DNA of 64,000 nucleotides from Ensifer adhaerens (lineage in GTDB: Bacteria > Pseudomonadota > Alphaproteobacteria > Rhizobiales > Rhizobiaceae). Below, one piece after another: positions 61,823-64,000 of this stretch. Under the pieces are notes generated by a model. The model saw nothing but the letters and a program-made list of their open reading frames with translations, was not told the origin of the DNA and searched no databases. Made by a program: the position numbers and the translations under genes. The stretch is from assembly GCF_001270265.1 (NCBI RefSeq), contig NZ_LGAP01000022.1:1-64000 (forward strand), written 5' to 3'. Positions within the stretch are counted from its first letter, which is position 1. Each line of letters opens with the position of its first letter.

Positions 61823-62950
61823 TTAGTCGCCGTCGGCAAAGGAGAAGCCGGCGCCAAGGCCGATGGCGCCGCCGAAATCCTTGTTCAGCCGGTCGAGAAG
61901 ATCGACGGTGTTGAGCGTGAGAAAGTCGAGCTTGGCGCGGCTCTTGTCGTCGGCAATCGCCTCGCCGATCGGGCCGTCGACGTTCTGCGAGATACCGATG
62001 ACCGACTTGAACACGAAGTCCGCCGAACCGGCGACGGAGCGGCTGTCTTCCGGAAGCAGGCTTTCCATGTCCGCTACCTTGAACAGCGTCTGCAGGCCGC
62101 GGAAGTTGGCGGCGATCGAGGGCATGGTGTTTTCCGATCGCCAGTAGATCGCCAGCTTGGGATGCCCCTTGTCCTGCTTGCCGTCGACCGTTCCGGCATA
62201 GAACGGCTTCAACCGCTGGTCCTTCACCATCTCGACGCCGTGCACGAAGATGCCGAGCAGCTCGGTTGCTGCCTCCTTGCTGTCGCGAAACTGAGGATTT
62301 CCGGGCCCCGGTTTCTTCCAGGCGGACTGGATACCGTCGGGCTTTTGCCATTCCGTCAGGAATTCGTTGGCGATGGTGTTGAGGTTCTGCGCGATCGCCA
62401 CGCCATAGCGGCAACGGAAGTCGCCCTCCTTGCTCGTAAGTGCCTCGGAACCGTTGCCATAGAGCACGTATTCCAGCGCGCCCAGCCCCTGCGCCGCGAC
62501 GCTCTTGCCCTTGAGCGATGCGACGTCGGTCGCCGTCTCGTCACTTTTGGCAAGAATGGCCTGCACCTGCTTCAGGCCGGTGCTCTTGCGGTCGGGATAG
62601 AACAGGAACCGTTCGAAGCGGTTCTGCTCGAGTGCCGGTCCGAGGCGGATGATTTCGACCGTCGACCAGGCCTGCACCAGCTCGGAAAATGCCGTTCGCG
62701 CGTTCTCCTGCGACGCCGGCGAAGGGTTTTCACAAAGGGCTGCCGAAGCCTTGTTCAGGGCCGCCGTCTTGTCCGACAGATTGCGATAGCCGGGGATGAT
62801 GAAATCGTCGACGGCCTTTGCCATCACGGCCGGCACGGCCGCTTCATCGATGATGCGGGGCGACAAGGGGCTTCCCTCCTGCGCCATGGCAGGCGGCGCT
62901 ATCGCCGCCAGGAAAAGGCCTAGGGCAAGCGTGGGCATGTGAGGCATCAA
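61823..62950 (-). CDS. Imelysin-family periplasmic iron-linked protein
   Basis: 375 residues with a Sec signal peptide (1-23, cleavage at PAMAQ). Peptidase M75/imelysin pattern: SELVQAWSTVEIIRLGP, AAQGLGALEYVLYG, and late helices ending in GLGAGFSFADGD. In the first imelysin motif the usual His (GxHxxE) is replaced (GLGALE), as in some members. Family members bind haem or iron in the periplasm. The start overlaps the stop of the DUF1111 gene by four bases (ATGA). Confidence 0.86.
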   Translation of the reverse strand: MMPHMPTLALGLFLAAIAPPAMAQEGSPLSPRIIDEAAVPAVMAKAVDDFIIPGYRNLSDKTAALNKASAALCENPSPASQENARTAFSELVQAWSTVEIIRLGPALEQNRFERFLFYPDRKSTGLKQVQAILAKSDETATDVASLKGKSVAAQGLGALEYVLYGNGSEALTSKEGDFRCRYGVAIAQNLNTIANEFLTEWQKPDGIQSAWKKPGPGNPQFRDSKEAATELLGIFVHGVEMVKDQRLKPFYAGTVDGKQDKGHPKLAIYWRSENTMPSIAANFRGLQTLFKVADMESLLPEDSRSVAGSADFVFKSVIGISQNVDGPIGEAIADDKSRAKLDFLTLNTVDLLDRLNKDFGGAIGLGAGFSFADGD

Positions 62951-64000
62951 AGGGACTCCAGAAATGCGATGAGGTCACGGCGGTCGCGCGTGGAAAGACG
63001 GGCGAAGGCATCGCGGGCAGCCTGGCCTTCGCCGCCGTGCCATAGGATGGCTTCCGTCAAATTGCGGGCGCGCCCGTCATGAAGCAGATATGTGTGAGCG
63101 CTGACGGCTTTCGTCAGGCCGATGCCCCAGAGCGGCGGCGTGCGCCACTCGCTGCCGTTTGCGCTGCCCACGGCCTGGCCATCGGCAAGGCCCTCGCCCA
63201 TGTCGTGCAACAGGAAATCGGAGTAGGGCCAGATCAACTGAAACGCCTGGGCCTTGCGGTTGGCATCTCGGCGGGTCACGAATTTTGGCGGATGGCAGGC
63301 CGTGCAGCCGATGTCGTAGAACACCCGCTTGCCGCGCAGCGTCTTCGGAAAGCTCGCCTGGCGGCGGGCAGGGACGGCGAGGTTGGCGGGGTAGAAGGCC
63401 ACGAGACCAAGCACGGGATCCGGCGCCTCGACCGTACCAAGGCGCGCCTGCACGCCGGTGGGCATTGCAAGGCAGGCGGCCTGGGCCTGGGTACAGTCAC
63501 CGTAGCTACGATCGGCATCCGGCGTCGACAGGCCGATGTCGGCAGCGAAGGCATCCGCCGTCTGCTGTCGGACCGTCGGGTTTTGGGCCTTCCAGCCGAA
63601 GCGTCCGAGCACGATGTTGCCGGTGCTGTGGTCGCGGACAAGGGCCGCGCGTCCGCTGATGCCATCGCCGTCGCGATCGTCGGGATCGGCGCCCGCCAGG
63701 ATGTCGGCCTCGTGAATGGCTTCGATCAGCCCGAGACCGATCATCTGCGGTGCTACGCGAGGAGAGAGCGTCGTTGTCGGGTCGAGATCGCCATAACTAA
63801 GGTCGGTGACGGTGTAGGATGGCTTGCGCAGGAACACGAGTTCGCCATCGGCCAATGTCACCGGCAGCTCGGAGTAGGTCATCTTCATATGACCTTCCGC
63901 AGCAAGTCCTGGAACGGCGCTATCCTGCAACTGACCACCGTAGACAGGATCGGGAAAGTTCAGCAGATCGTAGTTGGCCAGCATCTCGCGCTCGCGATCA
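62947..64000 (-). CDS. DUF1111 di-haem cytochrome-like oxidoreductase (N-terminus outside window)
   Basis: At least 350 residues; the frame is still open at the window end, so the N-terminal part with the first haem and signal peptide is missing. A haem site CTACH is visible in YDIGCTACHPPKFVTRRD. Features of DUF1111/di-haem peroxidase-like proteins: NADPDDRDGDGISGRAALV, the calcium-like DDRDGDGISG loop, and LHDMGEGLADGQAVG. The imelysin gene follows with an ATGA overlap. With DUF1513, imelysin and DUF1111 resemble the irp/iron-uptake locus of other proteobacteria. Confidence 0.87.
   Translation of the reverse strand, partial: DREREMLANYDLLNFPDPVYGGQLQDSAVPGLAAEGHMKMTYSELPVTLADGELVFLRKPSYTVTDLSYGDLDPTTTLSPRVAPQMIGLGLIEAIHEADILAGADPDDRDGDGISGRAALVRDHSTGNIVLGRFGWKAQNPTVRQQTADAFAADIGLSTPDADRSYGDCTQAQAACLAMPTGVQARLGTVEAPDPVLGLVAFYPANLAVPARRQASFPKTLRGKRVFYDIGCTACHPPKFVTRRDANRKAQAFQLIWPYSDFLLHDMGEGLADGQAVGSANGSEWRTPPLWGIGLTKAVSAHTYLLHDGRARNLTEAILWHGGEGQAARDAFARLSTRDRRDLIAFLESL

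Noticed and set aside
1-64000. tRNA, rRNA, CRISPR array, insertion sequence or phage genes
   Set aside because: Looked for by eye on both strands; none with cloverleaf, repeat-spacer pattern or transposase motifs was found. A tool-based search was not possible.

Overview
The window is GC-rich chromosomal DNA from an alphaproteobacterium of the Rhizobiaceae, most likely Ensifer/Sinorhizobium. The reasons are an ExoD-type gene, an Irr-type operator in front of mbfA, dispersed RIME1-like intergenic palindromes, and the general protein content. No tRNA, rRNA, CRISPR array, insertion sequence, prophage or plasmid replication gene was recognised. It reads as core genome with small accessory modules.

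Layout: 0-6 kb holds an OsmC-like gene start, a monooxygenase behind a SoxR-box palindrome, exoD, an OmpA-type lipoprotein, a methyltransferase, an MFS exporter and an ECF41-type sigma factor with a matching promoter in front of it. 6-9 kb is the elongation factor P module: efp divergent from epmA-epmB. 9-14.5 kb has a cyclopropane fatty acid synthase, a YiiX-like cysteine peptidase, the iron exporter mbfA behind a perfect ICE/Irr box, a BTLCP peptidase and a hydrolase. 14.6-24 kb is the translation block: infC (AUU start), two acidic exported proteins plus a two-component system, rpmI-rplT, a shortened kinase-like gene, pheS and pheT. 24-31 kb has a frameshifted glyoxalase-like gene, aldo/keto reductases, LysR, a peptidase M15-like gene, GNAT and a Gfo/Idh/MocA dehydrogenase. 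31-36.3 kb has an MmyB-type regulator next to an array of four 23-bp operator units, then a membrane-glycan cassette (GtrB-like transferase, methyltransferase, EmrE-like protein, GT-C-like transferase). 36-50 kb carries xseA, a quinone reductase-like gene, MarR/EamA, a frameshifted proC-like gene with an M29 aminopeptidase, GST/MarR, a phosphatase, ybaK/arsC-like genes, an aminotransferase divergent from an Lrp regulator, and a desuccinylase-like gene. 50-59 kb has small enzymes, ArsR/AHSA1, an epimerase divergent from TetR, guaA, mtnN with a thioesterase, a broken tspO and a GNAT. 59-64 kb is an iron-linked periplasmic locus (DUF1111 di-haem protein, imelysin, DUF1513) with corA between its members.

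Two themes recur. First, many regulators sit divergently to their probable targets with a visible operator (ECF41, MmyB-type XRE, two MarR, TetR, ArsR); SoxR and Irr sites mark two further genes. Second, several palindromic repeat families occupy intergenic gaps and touch coding ends: stop codons of at least two genes lie in or beside such repeats. Four genes look damaged (a VOC gene, a proC-like gene, tspO, and a kinase-like gene lacking its core). Whether these are real pseudogenes or sequence errors cannot be settled from the sequence alone.
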